This document shows positions 24,130 to 35,609 of a DNA stretch of 64,000 bases, piece by piece. Location: contig NC_090439.1 in the NCBI RefSeq assembly GCF_031143425.1, forward strand, positions 347,380,027 to 347,444,026, read 5' to 3'. The DNA is from Pleurodeles waltl (lineage: Eukaryota; Chordata; Amphibia; Caudata; Salamandridae). The position numbers and the translations under genes were made by a program. Every line of letters starts with the position of its first letter. The first letter of the stretch is position 1. The notes under the pieces were generated by a model. The model saw nothing but the letters and a program-made list of their open reading frames with translations, was not told where the DNA came from and made no database searches.

Positions 24130-25618
24130 TAAAGAGTGCAGGAGGTGGCCAAGGAGCCAAAGATGCTGGACAGGAGGGCCTCTCATCTATCCCCGACATA
24201 TTTGCCCAAGGGAAAGCCACCACTCCATGTAGGCGATCTGTCCCCAAACAGACAAGAGCAATCTGACCACCCTAGCCGCCAATGCGGGCCCTACTCCACT
24301 CCTGTCACCCGAGTGGGGACGTCCTGCCCCAGCAACTGGAGAGAAGTGTCTGACCAGTGTCTGACCAGTCGGGCTGAATGCAGGGCAGCATGATCCCTAG
24401 AGGAAAGGCGAAGACCCTTGAGTACCTCTGCGCTGAGTCATGAGGTGTTGAACCCAATGAAGTCCTGCACCACCCAGGTGACTTCACCCATGTGGATTGA
24501 CAGAGCGGGCCTGCTGCATTGCCTTCCGTAGCACACGACCCCTGGGTGGAGTTGTGCGGCCCTGCCGGGCTCCAGTGGGGGAAGAGTCCTTATCTAAAGG
24601 AGCCTTGAGTGTGGGAGTCCCCCTCACCTACTGCCCCGATATAGCCATGCAAAGAGAAGTCCCGGCCCCAAGGAGGAGACCCACCCTCTGACAATCAGAA
24701 GACTGTGGTCTGTGGTGCCCGGCACCCAGGTGGAGTTGTGTAGCCCTACCAGGCACAGGCAGGGCTAGAGCTGTCACACACAGGAGCCCTGAGAGTGGGG
24801 GGCCCCTCAACAGCTTCTCCCACTATAGGCGCCCCCCATCAATCTGAACTCTGTGGCTCGGGCACCTCAGTGCAGTTTTGAGAGGCCTACGACCTGCTAT
24901 CGTCCTTCACTGATTGGCAGCCTTCCTCTCAAAAAGCAACGGGAGGGCCTGCCGCACCTCCCCACTCGATCTCCGAGGGGGGCCATAGAAGTGGAATAGA
25001 CAAACAATGACAGGCTCCGGCAGCAGGGCTCATGCTGTCCCTGGGCCATGAAATAAGGAGCTGCAGCACTTTGGTGCAGTTTGGGCATCTGGGCTGCTGG
25101 AAATTTGAGACTCAAGCCCACCCCAAGAAGGACTAGCCTCCTAGCACAGACCAGCACACAGCGGTAGTGCCACCCTATCATCACCTAGGGCACTATAGGA
25201 GGATGCCAGGGGAGGTATGCACATGGGGCCGATTTGCTTTCAGCCATCGCTCTGCCTCAGCCAACGACAGCAGTAATGGACCCCGGCCTACCAGAAATAT
25301 TGCACAGTAGACTCCAAACCTGAGATCTGGGGTTCATCAGCTGTCTCCCCCTTAAAAACAAACATCAGAAGAGTACTGCAGATCCAAAGACCACCATACA
25401 TGTCCCCTACCCCTGGTTGCCACTGGGGACCGACAATTAGCAAGGACCCCTTCTTGTGGGCCCTCCCAGTAAGCGTGCATTGTTCAGAGGGAGAGAGACT
25501 CCAATCACAAAACTCGCAATTAATGCTTGCAGGCTCTTCCCTCATGCTGGCCACAATGGGAATCCTTCTACACATTGTGGCATGACATTTCACTGGCTGA
25601 ACTACCTGAGACAGCACC
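24130..25618 (+). repeat. GC-rich region upstream of L1 ORF1, probable 5' UTR with tandem units
   Basis: This stretch is GC-richer than its surroundings and contains an imperfect tandem unit of roughly 186 bp: ccctgggtggagttgtgcgg near 24540 recurs as cacccaggtggagttgtgta near 24724. A third, weaker copy begins near 24850. It leads directly into the L1 ORF1-like frame at 25619. Tandem promoter monomers are common in vertebrate L1 5' UTRs, so that role is inferred. No protein is recognised. Confidence 0.45.
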
Positions 25619-26340
25619 ATGGGCAGACAGAAGTCTACAAAACCGCATTCGCACCCACTCTTGCTTGCGCTTCACCATGGAGAAGACACCGAGCACGGGT
25701 CAGAGGCCTCCAAGCCTCCACAGGTCTCAGCTGATAAATTAGATGTCATTTTACTCACCATGGAATCCTCCTGTTCATCAGTAGAGGCATGCATGGATAA
25801 GATATGTGTAGAATTCAGCCTCCTTCAAGAAGATCAGCGAAAACTGGCTGCTTGGGTCACTGACACAGAATGCCAGATCTCAGAGATGACACCACGGCTG
25901 AAGTCTCAGGAACAGACCACACAGGACCTTCTGGAAAGAGTGCAACAATTAGAGTCACAAGGGCACGGTTCTACATAACAACATCCATGTTGTGGTTCTC
26001 CCAGAAGGTATAGGAGGGACCCGGTCAGTGATAGACTTCCAGAGAATTAGGTGAAGTCATTCAATCCTGCTGATACCCTGACCCCCCACTTCACTATGGA
26101 AAGGATGCAACAGGTCCCTGCCTGCAGGCCCCAACCGGGCTCATCCCCATGCCCAGTGGTAGCGTGGCTACTCCATTATAAAGACACGGATGTTATCCTA
26201 CAGGCTGCCAGGCTCGGGGCACCCCTGGATCACAATAGGTGCTCATCGTTTCTGGCTGGCGGTCCAATACTTGCTGCTAATTTCGGTGAAGCTGAAAATC
26301 CTACATGATAACTGTGCATATTTCTTTAAAGATCCCGCCT
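25619..26340 (+). pseudogene. L1-like LINE ORF1 (RNA-binding/coiled-coil protein), truncated
   Basis: L1 ORF1 proteins form trimers through a coiled coil and coat the LINE RNA. The frame starts at an ATG in strong context (caccatggg). After a Lys/Pro/Ser-rich leader it shows heptad-patterned helix from about residue 40 to 115 ('ISEMTPRLKSQEQTTQDL', 'LLERVQQLES'). A stop follows at 25976-25978. Immediately downstream in another frame comes 'NNIHVVVLPEG', the start of the RRM-like domain that follows the coiled coil in L1 ORF1. The rest is decayed into several frames up to about 26340. Length and order fit L1-clade ORF1; the copy is not functional. Confidence 0.65.
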
Positions 26341-27089
26341 TGACCTGGGACTGGTTAGAAACACTGTGAGGAGGTGCAAGGGCCCCAATCATCTCTAACC
26401 GCCCAACCATGGCTCCACCAGGGGTTTGGGGGGAGGCCACACAAGCATCTAGAAGCCAGAACTAGAACCCTATCTCCCAATATCTCACGCCACAGCCAAC
26501 AATTGACAATTAATGCATCCTTTGCACTTTGTCAGGCCTCGCCATTCCGCCATTCCATCTCGAGCACCACAGGAAGCGAGGACAATATGCGACCTACTGA
26601 AGACGCTAGAACTTTTGATGGGCTTGGTGGTAACCCCACAGTCAGCAGATGATCTATGACAGCAATACCCTCTGACGATCATGCCCTGCCTCTGTCATAA
26701 CTCACTACGGATGGCGTGTCTCTGGTTACTCAGCCCCATAATACCAATGAAGACCCTGTGCGAGGCTGAGCTACAGGAACTCTCTGATTGCCTGCTTAAC
26801 TGCCCCGAAACCTCTCCACATCAGTGATAGACTGGTGCTATACCACCATGCCTACTTTCAGGGGGACTCCTACAGCAAAACTTTGGGCATGAGACCTCTG
26901 GTTTCAGGCTCCAGTTGTTGTTGTTGTTATGCACTTGTTGTTTACAGGTTTTGTTATATACCTTCCTTCTTAGAGCGACACCTTCAACATCTCCCGAAAT
27001 CCAGGTTCACTGTGGGGGCTTATCCACTTTATTCCACCTGCCCCTCACCCCCCCAGCACACATTCTTTCTTCTCAGTAGTCCCACCGCA

Positions 27090-28990
27090 CATGGTTTGAT
27101 TACTTGCATTTAATGTAAGGGGATACATTCAGCTCGACATAGATACTCCACCTATGCTTATCTGAGACGCCAAAACACGCACATACATTTCTTGCAAGAG
27201 AGGAAGAACTCTAGCGCCTTCTATGCCATTGGAGAGGCAGCATGATTGGTACCTCCTTGTCCATATTTGCAAAGTGTGCCCTGAATTTGTCTCTGCCATC
27301 GATCGAGAGGGCAGATATGTGTTTGCTCAGGGCTACCTGGATGGAGAACGTGTGCTTCTAGGCTGCCTTTATGTGCCTAACACAGACCAAGCATCATTCT
27401 GGGCTACTTTATCAGAGGTATTGGCACAATGGGTAGGCATCCCATGGATACTAGGGGGAGATTATAATAATGCTCTCAATATGACACTCAATTGGTCACA
27501 CACTCCTCCTATCTGCCCCATCTTGCCAGCACTCACAGTTATTCTCAACCTTGGCCCACCAGTGGGCATTGCATGATGAATGGAGGGTCCATAATCAGCA
27601 AACCTGTCTCTACTCCCACTATTCCACCCTCCATGACATATGTTTGCTTAGATTGTTTTCTGTGCTCCCCATGCTTGCTCTACCGAGTCACTGCTACTGA
27701 CTATTTGGGCTTGGTCCTTTCTTTCTCTAAGTCCCATCTCACTTACAACATCAGATACTTTGCAGACAACCACGAAACAGGCATGAATAGAGGAAAAGAA
27801 TGCAATACCTTTAAGGTAGTTACCCAAGGACATTGTCTCCAAAACTATAACTGGATTCAGATGCAAACTAATGGGGGTTCTCAAGGAGCCCGACCAGGAG
27901 GTCACAGAGCTCGACAACAGGTCCCTCCGTGATGAGGAGGCCTGAAAGCCCGGCTGACTGCTAGAAGGTGACAGGCCGCTCTTTTGGAGCGCCTTTGCTG
28001 TTATATCTTAGAGGACTATTTGACCTGAATCCACTCACAGGGGAGCAAACCTGGATGATTACTGGCATGGCTGGCCCAAAAAGAGTTGCAAGTCCCTACG
28101 ATAATGAAAATTTCCCAGTCTACTGGCCAGACACTATGCTCGCAGTCTGCTATTTTGCAGGCTTTCAGAACATATTACTTTGACCTTTACAGTCAACTGC
28201 AAGCCCCAACATCAGATGCAATTAGGCCCTTTCTTGATCTCCTTTGCCTCCCAACCAAAAACACCACCCAGCTGGAAGACCTTGATGGACCTATCACCAT
28301 CAAGAAGGTGAAACAGGCGATTCATGACCTAGCCCGCAACAAGACACCAGGCTTGGACAGGCTCTCCATTGAATATTATGCGCACTGTGCTGCCATCCTG
28401 GCTCCCCAACTCTTGGTGGTGTATAGTGAGGCCCTCTAAATGAGCTCCCTACCAAACTCCTCACAGGAATCCTTGCTGGTGTGCCTTTTGAACCCAGATA
28501 GGGACCCCACCAATCTCTCTTCCTACCACCCAATAGCCATACTGGGGACAGACAAGTTCCGAGGCAAGATTCAGCAGATCTCTATCTGAAAGTGATCCTG
28601 GAGCTGATCAATCCTGACCAAAATAGCCTTGTGCCAGGTTGAAACACTTCCTATAATATCTGCCGCCAATTTCATGTAACAACTCCTTCTTCCCGCTGCT
28701 AAACTACATCGCACCTTCTCATTGTTTGGATGGCTAGCATAAAAATGTCTTACTAGAACATTTTGCCTAACAAACAAGTTCACTCCTTATGTCCCCAACA
28801 TTCCATTATCAGGCCTCCCCAGTATGCAGGGCCTGTTCACTGCAGACTAGCTTACTGAACGGCAGTCACACAGGTTTAACACAGTGGAGGGCCAGCTCTG
28901 TAAGGACTATGCCATCCCCCTGGGGTAATTCCTCACAGACGTATGCCTGATAGCCTCTATGCATTCCCTTTGGGGACATCTTGCAGAAGA
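27090..28990 (+). pseudogene. L1-like LINE ORF2: endonuclease and partial reverse transcriptase
   Basis: ORF2 of L1 elements nicks target DNA and reverse-transcribes the LINE RNA there. The apurinic-type endonuclease begins near 27090, and its central part is open from 27223 ('VCPEFVSAIDREGRYVF', 'LLGCLYVPNTDQASFW', 'WILGGDYNNALN', with the GGDxN active-site signature). The linker is recognisable at about 28150-28435 ('QAFRTYYFDLY', 'KKVKQAIHDLARNKTPGLD'). Early RT follows with 'DPTNLSSYHPIAILG'. After about 28735 the sequence jumps to the C-terminal connection region ('IPLSGLPSMQGLFTA' near 28800), so the catalytic palm, including the YADD box, is missing. Numerous stops and shifts. The reading continues on the far side of the Harbinger insertion at 34835. 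Confidence 0.75.
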
Positions 28991-29639
28991 ACCACCCACT
29001 CACAAAGTCATACACCCACTATGGTCCTCACTTCGACATTGGCGGTAAATCCCGCTTACCGCCACGGTAACAGCCGCCATCATACCGCCGTGGTGGCGGA
29101 TATCCGTTCTCCATATTATAACACACACACACCCCAATCCGACAGAATACTGCCACATACACAAATCCGCCAGCCCAAAGGTCAGTGCTAAAGTGGTGGA
29201 ATTAACACCCATACCTTTACGCCAACAGAACAACGGCCACCACATCATGACTCACGAATCACCACAGTGGACATTCAATGGTGGTAAACCATTGGCAGTA
29301 CACATCTGCGTGCTCAGAATGGCCACCCAGATACTAAACTACAAAGCATTGGCCAATACTGAAAAAACACACCTGACACTCATATATACACCATACCCAC
29401 CCACAGCACTATAAAACACCCACCCACATTACCCACAACCCTTCACGAATACAAATTATTGCCACCAGACTGACACCAAGACCACTGTGACAACTAGACA
29501 CATGCACCACATAAATCCCTCACGCACCCCACTTCACTCACCCAACCACAGTACCCAATACCCACATACTTACACACACCCCACAACACCCATGTGTCCA
29601 CAAAGGCACCCCCGTTACACCGAGTAGAAGTTGCGGGTC

Positions 29640-30990
29640 ATGGCGGAAGAAATAGTCATGGAAGAGTCACAGCTGTTTGGAGCAAAAGTACAGCAAATAT
29701 CAATTGCCAGGAAGATGGAGCTATGGCAGAGAACCATGGACAAGGTGAACGCCGTGGGAAAGCATCCAAGAACAAGGGATGACATCAGGAAGAGGTGGAA
29801 CGACCTACGGGGGAAGGTACGTTCCCTAGCATCAAGGCACCAGCTCGCCATACAAAGGACTAGCGGTGGACCCCAACCTCCTCCCTCACTGCATGGGAGG
29901 AGTCTTGCCATTACTGCATCCTGAGGGACTCACTGGAGTTGCCGGAGGACTGGACACTGATGAGTCAATATTTACTATTTATCACCCCCATACCTGCATG
30001 CCATCTCACACCCTCACTCCCATCTCTCCACTCCATCCCACACACTGCACCTATGTATATGACTAACCCTAATGCCGAGCCCTGCATGTGATACCAATGC
30101 ATGGACAGCCCTCCCAGCCCTGCATGGACACCCATCACAAAAGCATGCACAGCATGGAGAACTTACAATCTCACAATACGTCACCATACACAAACAAAGG
30201 TGGCAGGGCAACAGCAATGATAGAAGGGAAGCTAGGTATGTACAGTATGTCACAGACATGAAGCATAATAGATCATTACATACCCACAGGTGATCCCAGC
30301 CAATCTCAGCGGAGAGGAGGTGCCACGACTAACCAGACCCCCAACAGAAGATGCCCCCAGTCAACCACACAGCATCCCCCATCAGTATCCAACACCACAA
30401 CACCCACCCAGCGTGAAGGACACCTCAGTCAGCAGTGTGCCCACCTGTACAGGGTCCCTATTCCACACCTCACACCCAAGACAATCAGGGACCTGAGGTC
30501 AGTGGGCACACTGTTCAGGGGACACAGGCACAGGGAAACAGGGATACTGGGAGGACCGCTGTGTGCCAGAGGGAGGACAGGCCCAGGGAACAGACTCTCC
30601 AGGAGGCACTCACCAATGTCCTGGGGTCCTACCAACAATCCCAGGACACGATGGACCGGATCCTTAACAATAATGCAGGAGAACAAGTGGCTTCAGGAGG
30701 AACATCATCAGGAGATCAGGGAGGACTTGCAGGCTCTCAACACTACCATGATCTCCATAGCAGGGGTGCTGGCAGACGTGGCCAACATCATGAGGGAATG
30801 GACAATACAGCAGTGGGCCCCTACCACTAGCCAGTCTATTGACCAGCCCTCCCCTTCTGCTGAAGCTAGAGGGCAGGAGGCCCCACCACAGGACCCACAG
30901 GCCACCAGCACCCCTCCCCATGCAGAAGGAGAACCACCCTGCAAACATTCCCTGAAACCCAGGCAGAAGCCAGAGACACTTGCCAAGTGA
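29640..30990 (+). pseudogene. Myb/SANT-like gene 1 of the 5.8-kb Harbinger-like element
   Basis: The ATG at 29640 opens a frame with helix-forming residues and 'WQRTMDKVNAVGKHPRT' then 'DDIRKRWNDLRGKVRSLAS', the second and third helices of a Myb/SANT or trihelix-like DNA-binding domain. A shift near 29870 moves the reading to 'HPEGLTGVAGG'. An intron is implied: a tacccacag acceptor ends at 30290, and the second exon runs to 30990. It passes through Pro/Thr-rich sequence into a helical region ('LQEEHHQEIREDLQALNTTM', 'VLADVANIMREW') and a basic tail. The C-terminal helix may dimerise the protein. It would bind transposon ends and support the transposase. It has at least two frame breaks, and the donor site is unclear. 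Confidence 0.65.
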
Positions 30991-31222
30991 GGTGTGTGTG
31001 AAGCTTGGTGTGGTGATGCTGGTGGTGGCTGTTGAAGTAGTGCATGTAGGTTTGAGTGTGGATGTGACTGTGAGGGAGGTGAAGGAGGAGGAGGGGGAGA
31101 CAGTGTAGGCAGTGGATGTGGATGTGTATGCAACTCTCTGGTGTTTGTGTGAGTGCTTGTGGACTGAAGTGTGGTGCGTGTATTTGACTGTGCCACTCTT
31201 GTGTAATGTCTTGTGTGCATGT

Positions 31223-32530
31223 TCATCTGTATGTGCATTTGATGGGTTGGGGTTGAGGAGTCTGGGACTGGGAAGTGGTAGTTTGAGGGGGGACAGTAGA
31301 AACAGGGACAATGGCTGCCATCAGCGAGGAGGCCAGAGCCTGAATCGATCTCTGTTGGGCCGCCAATCCACCGTGGATGCCCTCCAGGAATGCATTGTAA
31401 TGCTGCATCTGGGATGCCAGCCCCTGGATGGCATTCACAATGGTTGACTGTCCTATAGAGATGGATCTCAGGAGGTTAATAGCCTCCTCACTCAGGGCAG
31501 CAGGGCTGACTGGGCAGGGCCTGAGGTGCCTGGGGCGAAGGAGATGTCCGCCCTCCTGGGTGAGCAGGCATGGGCAACTCCGTGAGGGGCTTCTGGGAGG
31601 GTGGTGCTTGTACGGGGGTGACGGCTGTACCTGCAGCTGGGGTGGTCACAGAGGTGTCTGCCACTACCAGGGAGCTTCCATCAGAAGAGGTATCCGAGTC
31701 AGTGTTGTCACCTCCTGTCTCTGCGGTGGCGCTCCCCTTATCCTCCGTCCCATTGGTTCCCTCGGCGTCGGTGGACTCTGCCTCCTGGGTCCTGTGGGAT
31801 GCAGCTCCCTCTGTTGCTGGTGCCCCTGCTCCTCCACCAGATGATGCTAATGCACACATGAAAAGGATGACAGAAGGAGATAGTGGGGAGAGAGAGAAAG
31901 GGAGCACTGGGTCAATTACACCACCAACACCACAGTTGGCATACACAGTACCGTCATACAAAGGAATCAGGAATGAGCACTGTGCATTGCACTGGCATTC
32001 AATTGGCTAGATGCCACAGCAACATGAGGGCCAACCACTGCCAACTGCACCCCTCCTGTGACCCACAAACCCCTGACTGACATGGAATGCAACCAAGCTA
32101 GGTTACCTGAATTTGCTAGACACCCATTACCCTTGAGGTGGATCACACTGCAAACTCTGACCTGGCATTAAGGGGCAGCCACTAACTCACACCCACCACC
32201 TGGATCCCATGCCACCTACTAATTATTGTAGTAATGCCCACTGTACTCACCCCCTTGTGGCTGTTGTGATGCCCTCAAGTGCCTATCCAGCTCTGGGTAG
32301 GCCACCGCCAGTATGCTGGCCATCAGGGGGGTCATGTTCTGACGGGCACCCCTTCCTCATTGGGAGGCCATCCCCAGCTGGGCCTCCATGGTCTTCTGTG
32401 CCCAGCGTCTCAGGTCCTCCCACCGTTTCCGACAGTGGGTGCTCCGCCTGCCATAGACCCCCAGGGTCTGCACGTCCTTGGCAATAGCACGCAACAATCC
32501 CTTCTTTTGAAGGGCGCTGACCTGCAGAAG
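31223..32530 (-). pseudogene. Myb/SANT-like gene 2 of the 5.8-kb Harbinger-like element
   Basis: A minus-strand exon starts after an acceptor ttctgcag (about 32522) with 'VSALQKKGLLRAIAKDVQTL', then 'RRSTHCRKRWEDLRRWAQKT', a clear Myb/SANT helix 2-helix 3 pattern. One in-frame stop occurs after 'AQLGMASQ'. The exon continues to 'ILAVAYPELDRHLRASQQPQ' and a gtgag donor near 32252. After an acceptor at about 31847 a second exon carries a Gly/Ala/Glu/Ser/Thr-rich acidic stretch. After a frame break near 31490 it carries a helical C-terminus ('HYNAFLEGIHGGLAAQQRSI'). The N-terminal exon with helix 1 was not identified with confidence. The gene converges on Myb-like gene 1 and is distinct in sequence from it and from the Myb-like gene at 15051-18200. 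Confidence 0.65.
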
Positions 32531-32940
32531 TAATACAAACAGGAGGACACCATTACACATACAATCCAGCAGACACCTCCACAACATCCATCCACATGCC
32601 CCATGTGTCCTCTCCCACCCTGTCCGTCCCCCCTCCTAAAGGACACAAATGCAGGCACTCAGACACCCAAACAGCCATCCACCTCACATCAGCACACTGC
32701 CCATGCACCTCCACCCAAGTCCAGCAGACGTACTCCTCCAACAACCACTCCCTCAACCTCCACTCCCATCCCTCCTCCCACATCCAGTCCCTAAGAAGCT
32801 TTTTCCTTGCATGTCTTGACCTCTTCCCTTTTCTCTCCCTCCCTCCTCCTGCCCGTAAAAGCAGGGTTCCAATGACCCAGCCCAGCACCTCAGCCAAAGA
32901 GTCCTCGGGGACAGTGGAGGCACCTTCTAGTCGTGAATGA

Positions 32941-33400
32941 AGGACAGTATAGGATCCCACTCCACCAGCGATGAAAGGGAAGGATCCCACTCCACCAGCC
33001 AGGAAAGGGAAGGATCCCAATCCATCAGCCAGGAAAGGGAAGGACCCCACTCCACCATCCAGGAAAGGGAAGGATCCCACTCCACCAGCCAGGAAAGGGA
33101 AGAATCCCACTCCACCAGACAGGAGGGGTAAGGTTCCCAATCAAACTCCAATGCAAGAAAAGGTTCCCACTCAACCACCAGTGCAAGTAATGGTTCCCAC
33201 TCAACCACCAATGCAATAAAAGGATCTCACTCAGCGACCAATGCAAGTAAAGGTTCCCACTCAACCACCAATGCAAGAAAAAGTTCCCACTCAACCACCA
33301 ATGCAAGTAAAGGTTCCCACTCAAACACCAATGCAAGAAAGGTTCACACTCAACTACCGAAGCAAGAAAGGGTTTCCACTCAACCACCAATGACAAGCAA
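32941..33400 (+). repeat. Two adjacent 30-bp minisatellites
   Basis: The 30-bp unit aaagggaaggatcccactcc... starts at 32952 and repeats at 32982, 33012, 33042, 33072, 33102 and 33132. It then grades into a second 30-bp unit (ggttcccactcaaccaccaa...) that continues to about 33400. Because 30 is a multiple of three, frames stay open on both strands; the plus reading gives 10-residue KGKDPTPPAR-type and KVPTQPPMQ-type units. It lies upstream of Myb-like gene 2 inside the Harbinger-like element. Coding function is possible but unproven. Confidence 0.85.
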
Positions 33401-33431
33401 GAAGCCCTCACCTCCAGCTGGGACACAGCAA

Positions 33432-33575
33432 CCCTCACCTCCAACAGAGGCTGCCCAGGAGACACCTCCCCCAGCAGAGACAATGCAGCCCTCACCTCCA
33501 GCAGAGGCTGCCCAAGAGACACCTCGCCCAGCAGAGACAATGCAGCCCTCACCTCCAACAGAGGGCATGTAGGCC
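33432..33575 (+). repeat. 57-bp tandem repeat (about 2.5 units)
   Basis: Units begin with ccctcacctcca at 33432, 33489 and 33546, a period of 57 bp or 19 codons. The plus reading is a Pro/Glu/Ala-rich peptide repeat ('PSPPAEAAQETP') ending at a stop at 33570-33572. It directly follows the 30-bp arrays, and again the period keeps both strands open. Confidence 0.85.
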
Positions 33576-33599
33576 ACCGTCCAGGGACTGTTGTACAAG

Positions 33600-34045
33600 G
33601 AGCCCCCTCCAGGATCAGTGGGCAAGTTCCCCACCACAGAGAATGTGACCTTGCACTCCCCAGCATTGGGAAATGGGCAAGGAGCCCCCTCCAGAACCAG
33701 TGGGCATGTTCCCCACCTCAGAGACTTTGACCTTGCACTCTCCAGCATTGGGAAATGGGCATGGAGCCCCTCCAGGATCATTTGGTAAGTTCCCCACCTC
33801 AGAGACTGTGACCTTGCACTCCCCAGCATTGGGAAATGGGCATGGAGCCCCCTCCAGGATCAGTGGGCAAGTTCACCACCTCAGAGACTGTGTGACCTTG
33901 CACTCACCAGCATTGGGAAATGGGCATGGAGCACCGACCAGGATCAGTGGGCAAGTTCCCCACCTCAGAGACTGTGACCTTGCACTCCCCAGCATTGGGA
34001 AATGGCAATGGAGCCCCCTCCAGAACCAGTGGGCAAGTTCCCGAC
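33600..34045 (+). repeat. 81-84-bp tandem repeat (about 5 units)
   Basis: The phrase ccttgcactccccagcattg begins at 33649, 33731, 33812, 33896 and 33978, spacings of 82, 81, 84 and 82 bp. Each unit also carries ggagccccctccaggatcag. The third spacing includes a small tg insertion near 33890. It is the last of four consecutive tandem arrays in this element. Confidence 0.85.
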
Positions 34046-34837
34046 TTCAGTTGAGGTGCTCCCCATCCTCCTTCCCCCTAAGGTGCCTGTCCACTTCCGT
34101 GATGTTGCCCCTGCACAGTTTTGTGCGTAATTAGTCAGGATCAAGTTGGGACTCGGACTGTGCCCTGTGGCTATGAGGGACTTATGGACTTTGGACTGGG
34201 CATTGGCCCTTTCTTGACAATTGTTTATGTATCTCTGTTCTAAAATTGGTTCAGATGGTGGCTTTTGCCTTGCAATTACAATTTCAGTACTGCCGACCTG
34301 TAGTCCTTGTATTATTATGCCGTGTGTCCTGTGCCATTGATTTACGTCTGCAGCTGGTTGTGTGTATGGTGTGTGTGTGTGAATGGTGTGTGTTGTGTGT
34401 CATTCTCCTTTTCCTCTCTCCCTCACTTGTGTGCTAGGCGGCTGTACTCACCATCGTCGTCTTCGTTGGTGTTGGTGTTCCAGGTGGAGCATGGCATATA
34501 AAAGGTTTCATGGCGGCGTGATCTTCTCTGTGTCTCTGTTGGTGAGTCTTTGGGCTTCTGTGATGTGTTTCTGCCAGGTTTTTGGTGGCGTTGGTACCGC
34601 CACAGAAATCTTGGCGGTGTGCTGTGTCATAATATGGTGGGCGATACCTTGTCTTCTGCCTGGCTGTTGATGACTACTGCCATGTCTGGTGTTAACGCCC
34701 TGGCAGATAGTGTGTTACACTAGCTGTCTATGGGATTTATCACCGCTATGGTCATAAATTGGCGGTAATTACCGCCAGCCTGTTGGCGGTATTACTGCCT
34801 CTTTAACAGTCACCGCCAAGTCATAATGACCACCTAT

Positions 34838-35230
34838 ATCTCTTGTGATAATGGTGACATCTCATTACTTAGCTCTACAAAGCCATCAGAACACGTTGAC
34901 ACACCTTTGACAAACCTTAGGCAGTGCTGGGAGAAAGACCTCGCAAGGCCTTTGCATGATTCAGATGGGATAGCTCCTTGGAATCCCCCAAAATAGTATT
35001 CCACAATGCATGTTTCAAAAATATTCAGTATATGCTTCTTCATTGTGCCTACCTCATCCTGCCTGCCATAACAGAATATTCCCCACAGCACATCTCACCT
35101 GCCGGAGGTGCTCTAACCCCGCAGCAGACCTCCAACACATGCTCTGGTCCTGCTCTGCACCGAGAGGTTTCTGGGAAGAAGTACATACAACAGTTGCTAC
35201 AGTCACAGAATTTAGCACACTGAAAACATA
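34838..35230 (+). pseudogene. L1-like LINE ORF2 C-terminus, continued after the Harbinger insertion
   Basis: The frames here read 'CWEKDLARPLHDSD', then a patch matching L1 ORF2 C-terminal sequence and 'CRRCSNPAADLQHMLWSC', a Cys/His motif (CxxC...HxxWxC) characteristic of the C-terminus of L1-clade ORF2. 'APRGFWEEV' follows, also typical of this family. Two or three frame changes occur. It continues the ORF2 remnant that ends near 28990 on the other side of the insertion, which fixes both the orientation and the insertion event. From about 35230 to 35610 the sequence may be L1 3' UTR. Confidence 0.7.
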
Positions 35231-35609
35231 GAAAGCCACAGCTCTAGGACTCTTCCCACGATGAAAACACCATAAGGGGTAAGCCCAATTCGCTAATTTG
35301 GCTCTCCTATTGGCCAAATCTCTCCTCACTTTGCACTGTAAGGCCCCCCATCCTCTGTCGCTGGCCCAATGGCACTCAGCAGGTACCCGTTGGGGAGGTA
35401 TGGAGAGCTCCATGCTGCAGTGGGAGAAGGCTCACTGCATTTGCGGCACCCCATTGAGGCGGCCTGGGATGTGATGTTACTACAGCCTGGGATGTGATTC
35501 CCCTCACAGAACCCTAATCCATTAAACTGCAATTTCACCCAAAGCTTAGGTGAGAAATCCTCACCCCCTCCTTGCCAGAAGGCCACCCTTAGGGCAAAAG
35601 GGCAAGGGT

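Larger units (their letters stand above)
29023..34834. mobile_element. 5.8-kb non-autonomous Harbinger-like element inserted in L1
   Basis: The left end ggtcctcacttcgacattgg and the inverted right end (ggtggtcattatgacttggc on the minus strand) both lead into ggcggt. The element is flanked by tat (29020-29022 and 34835-34837), a 3-bp duplication. L1 ORF2 sequence resumes beyond the right flank, so the insertion into the LINE is clear. Subterminal DNA is rich in ggcggt/accgcc repeats. Inside are two Myb/SANT-like genes facing each other and a 1.1-kb tandem-repeat block. No transposase was found, so it would need one in trans. Confidence 0.8.

Noticed and set aside
30664..31311. A 215-codon minus-strand Ser/Thr/Pro-rich frame
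   Set aside because: It overlaps the better supported plus-strand Myb-like second exon and derives from GT-rich low-complexity DNA.
33025..33666. A 213-codon minus-strand frame rich in Trp and Leu
   Set aside because: It is the antisense reading of 30-bp and 57-bp tandem repeats, which stay open because the periods are multiples of three.
32941..34045. Possible CRISPR-like array
   Set aside because: Units are directly adjacent without unique spacers; these are minisatellites in a eukaryotic transposon.
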